Below are positions 61,964 to 64,000 of a DNA stretch of 64,000 nucleotides, piece by piece (within the stretch, counting starts at the first letter, position 1; each line of letters starts with the position of its first letter). Made by a program: the position numbers and the translations under genes. The notes below the pieces were generated by a model. It did no database searches. It had not been told where the DNA came from and saw nothing but the letters and a program-made list of their open reading frames with translations. Source of the DNA: Ramlibacter monticola (lineage in GTDB: Bacteria; Pseudomonadota; Gammaproteobacteria; Burkholderiales; Burkholderiaceae_C); NCBI RefSeq assembly GCF_016722785.1, contig NZ_JAEQNE010000006.1:124001-188000 (forward strand), in the 5' to 3' direction.

Positions 61964-62051
61964 CGAAGCCCCCTCGCACGGCTGAGCCACAATGGCGTCA
62001 TGCGTCCGCCGCGTGGCGGCCGCCCCGCGCGCCGCGCGCGGCACAAGAACG

Positions 62052-62852
62052 ATGTTGCTGCAACCCGTCCTGATTCTCGAACTGCTGCTCGCCGGCGTCG
62101 GCGCCGGGCTGCTGTCCGGCCTGCTGGGCATCGGCGGCGCGATGGTGCTGGTCCCCGTCCTCACCTTCGTGCTGGGACACACCGGGACGCCGCCCGAGTA
62201 CACCGTGAAGATGGCGGTGGCGACCTCGCTCGCCACGATCATGTTCACCTCCGCATCCTCCGTGCGCGCGCACCACCGGCGCGGCGCCGTGCGCTGGGAC
62301 ATCGCCCGCGTGCTCGCGCCCGGCATCGTGCTGGGCTCGCTGGCGGGCGCGCAGGTGGCGGTCGCCCTGCCCTCGAAGGCGCTGGGCATCCTGTTCGCCG
62401 TCTTCATCGCGTTCTCGGCGACGCAGATGCTGCTCAATCGCAAGCCGCAGGCCTCGCGCACCATTCCGCGCCCGGCCGCCACCTTCGGCGTGGGCCTCGT
62501 GATCGGCCTGCTCTCGGCCATCGTGGGCGCCGGCGGCGCCTTCATCTCCGTGCCCTTCATGACCTGGTGCAACGTGAAGATCCACGAAGCCGTGGGCACC
62601 TCCGCGGCGCTGGGCTTCCCGATCGCGCTGGCCGGCACGGCGGGCTACATCTGGGCCGGCCGCGCGCTGCCGCAGGCGCCGCCCGGCTCGATCGGCTACA
62701 TCTTCGTTCCCGGCCTCGTGATCATCGCGCTGGCCAGCATGACCCTCGCGCCGCTCGGCGCGCGCATCGCCCATGGCATGGAGATCCAGCCGCTCAAGCG
62801 GATCTTCGCCGTGGTCCTCTACTGCATCTCCGCGTACTTCCTGCTGCGCTGA
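62052..62852 (+). CDS. TauE/SafE-family sulfite/organosulfonate exporter
   Basis: This 266-residue polytopic membrane protein has the TauE motifs GLLSGLLGIGGAMVLVPVLT and the second-half repeat GLVIGLLSAIVGAGGAFISV, with about eight helices. Such permeases export sulfite or other sulfur compounds, or transport anions. The start MLLQPVLILE is the Met adjoining the first helix. The downstream gene starts with AAGGAG just after the stop. Confidence 0.9.
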   Translation: MLLQPVLILELLLAGVGAGLLSGLLGIGGAMVLVPVLTFVLGHTGTPPEYTVKMAVATSLATIMFTSASSVRAHHRRGAVRWDIARVLAPGIVLGSLAGAQVAVALPSKALGILFAVFIAFSATQMLLNRKPQASRTIPRPAATFGVGLVIGLLSAIVGAGGAFISVPFMTWCNVKIHEAVGTSAALGFPIALAGTAGYIWAGRALPQAPPGSIGYIFVPGLVIIALASMTLAPLGARIAHGMEIQPLKRIFAVVLYCISAYFLLR

Positions 62853-62866
62853 CCAAGGAGCCCGCC

Positions 62867-63826
62867 ATCGCCCGCATCGCCTTCATCGGACAACAGGAAT
62901 TCGGCAAGGCCGTCCTGGAAGCCTTCATCGCCCGCGGCGACACCATCGCCGGCGTGTTCTGCGTCCCCGACAAGCCCGGCGCCAGGCCCGACGCGCTGAA
63001 GGCCGACGCCCTGGCGCTGGGCCTGCAGGTCTTCACCTTCCCCAGCCTGCGCAGCCCCGAGGCCGAAGCCGCCATGCGTTCGCTCGACGCGGACATCGGC
63101 ATCATGGCCTACGTGCTGCAGTTCGCGCCGCAGTCCTTCGTCAACATCCCCAGGCACGGCACGATCCAGTTCCATCCCTCGCTGCTGCCGCTGCACCGCG
63201 GGCCGTCGTCCATCAGCTGGCCGATCGCGCTCGGCGCGAAGCGCACCGGCATCACGATCTTCCGCCCCACCGACGGCCTCGACGAAGGCCCCGTGGTGCT
63301 GCAGAAGACCTGCGACATCGGCGCCGACGAGACGCTCGGCGAGGTCTACTTCAACAAGCTGTTCCCGTTGGGCGTGGCGGCCCTGCTGGAGGCCACCGAC
63401 CTCGTGATGGCCGGCCGCCACGAGGAGCGCGTGCAGGACGAATCGACCGCCACCTACGAGGGCTGGATGCACGACGAGGAGTGCGAGATCCACTGGCCCG
63501 GCCACGTGGACACCATCTACAACCTGATCCGCGCCTGCAACCCGGCGCCGGGCGCCTGGATGATGCTCGATGGGACGAAGGTGCGCGTGTACGACTGCCG
63601 CAAGCACGTGGTGGGGCGCTTCGTCGCGCGCGGCCACAAGCCGGGCGACGTCGCCGGCGTCACCGAGCACTCGATCGTGATCTGGGCCCAGGGCGGCCTG
63701 GTCGAGATCCTGAAGCTGCGCCCCGAGGGCAGCGGCAAGATGAGTGCCGGCGAGTTCGCGCGCCAGCGCGGCCTGGCTATTTCGACCGGGTGGCAGTCCT
63801 GGGTGCGGCAGGCTTCGCCGGCCTGA
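62867..63826 (+). CDS. Formyltransferase, 10-formyltetrahydrofolate dehydrogenase N-domain-like
   Basis: This 319-residue protein has a formyltransferase fold: RIAFIGQQEFGKAVLEAFIA, FHPSLLPLHRGPSSISWPIA (catalytic His) and DGLDEGPVVLQ (Asp), followed by the OB-like C-terminal domain from VDTIYNLIRACNPAPGAWMM. The residue at the Asn position of Fmt is Gln, and the HPSLLPxHRGxS pattern resembles the hydrolase domain of 10-formyltetrahydrofolate dehydrogenase. No ATG, GTG or TTG lies near the family start. The nearest plausible starts are ATC (62867), six bases after AAGGAG, or CTG at 62849 overlapping the TauE stop. I annotate ATC. Confidence 0.8.
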   Translation: MARIAFIGQQEFGKAVLEAFIARGDTIAGVFCVPDKPGARPDALKADALALGLQVFTFPSLRSPEAEAAMRSLDADIGIMAYVLQFAPQSFVNIPRHGTIQFHPSLLPLHRGPSSISWPIALGAKRTGITIFRPTDGLDEGPVVLQKTCDIGADETLGEVYFNKLFPLGVAALLEATDLVMAGRHEERVQDESTATYEGWMHDEECEIHWPGHVDTIYNLIRACNPAPGAWMMLDGTKVRVYDCRKHVVGRFVARGHKPGDVAGVTEHSIVIWAQGGLVEILKLRPEGSGKMSAGEFARQRGLAISTGWQSWVRQASPA

Positions 63827-64000
63827 CACCGAGCGCCTGGTCGATCAGCGTCGCGCCATCGGCCAGCAGGAAGTTCTTGAAGGCCTGCGCCACCGGCGGC
63901 AGCCGCTTGGCGCGCCGGTGCACCACGAACCAGTTCAGCATCAGCGGGAAGGCCTGCACGTCGAGCACCGCGAGGCTGCCCGCCTGCAGTTCGCGGCTGA
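63777..64000 (-). CDS. LysR-type regulator (partial, N-terminus outside window)
   Basis: Only the C-terminal 73 residues are visible: ELQAGSLAVLDVQAFPLMLN, WFVVHRRAKRLPPVAQAFKN and FLLADGATLIDQAL. This is the end of a LysR effector-binding domain, of the CbbR-like type. The gene begins beyond the right edge. Its end overlaps the formyltransferase gene on the other strand by 50 bases. Confidence 0.85.
   Translation of the reverse strand, partial: SRELQAGSLAVLDVQAFPLMLNWFVVHRRAKRLPPVAQAFKNFLLADGATLIDQALGVRPAKPAAPRTATRSK

Overview
The window is 64 kb of very GC-rich, densely packed bacterial DNA from a single chromosome-like region. The gene content points to a betaproteobacterium of the order Burkholderiales, most likely Comamonadaceae (Ramlibacter/Variovorax-like). 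The reasons are three Bug/TctC-type periplasmic receptors, a complete TctCBA system, a TRAP system, RND efflux genes, and the block zapB-like/zapA/6S RNA/TauE. The genus is inference. I saw no rRNA, tRNA, CRISPR array, phage module or intact transposon.

Layout. 1-2.1 kb: leftward Bug receptor, glutathione transferase and SDR (SDR cut by the window edge). 2.2-6.8 kb: RNase D-like nuclease, class A PBP, YciH, small cytochrome c, a 35-residue membrane peptide and an alpha/beta hydrolase. 7-11 kb: tctCBA facing a malate/lactate-type dehydrogenase. 11.2-15.4 kb: cardiolipin-synthase-like enzyme facing a 968-residue protein that joins peptidoglycan-binding, GH19-like, papain-like and alpha/beta-hydrolase modules; this is the most unusual gene here. 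15.5-24.6 kb: hydrolase, coupled LuxR-type and Crp/Fnr-type regulators, DedA protein, cold-shock/Excalibur protein, aminotransferase, NERD-UvrD helicase, two paralogous stress-like proteins and dienelactone hydrolase. 24.6-28.4 kb: hairpin-rich leader, a large secreted protein of unknown function and a small secreted companion. 28.4-28.9 kb: two gene fragments (ankyrin and cytochrome c) joined head to head. 29-33.4 kb: TetR regulator, TRAP transporter and shikimate-dehydrogenase-like enzyme. 33.4-38.8 kb: STAS-like protein, gamma-glutamyltransferase-like enzyme with a Bug receptor, divergent LysR, endonuclease III and small proteins.

38.9-48.3 kb is a leftward RND efflux operon (adaptor, two MdtB/MdtC-type pumps, outer-membrane channel). 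48.6-49.7 kb has a methyltransferase and a universal stress protein. 49.8-60.9 kb is a leftward cobalamin uptake and salvage cluster: cobalamin riboswitch, btuB, a signal-less BtuF-like protein, cobU, btuF2, a 25-codon ORF, cobT, cobS, cobC, a btuF remnant, btuF1, btuC, btuD and, after a palindromic repeat, cobQ. The genes from the signal-less BtuF through cobC overlap by about 4-8 bases, as do btuF1, btuC and btuD, so translational coupling is likely. The genes needed to make the corrin ring are absent from the window, and the set fits uptake, nucleotide-loop assembly and corrinoid salvage.

61-64 kb carries the zapB-like/zapA pair, a long inverted repeat, 6S RNA with its own promoter and terminator, a TauE/SafE permease, a formyltransferase that lacks a normal start codon, and the end of a LysR gene.
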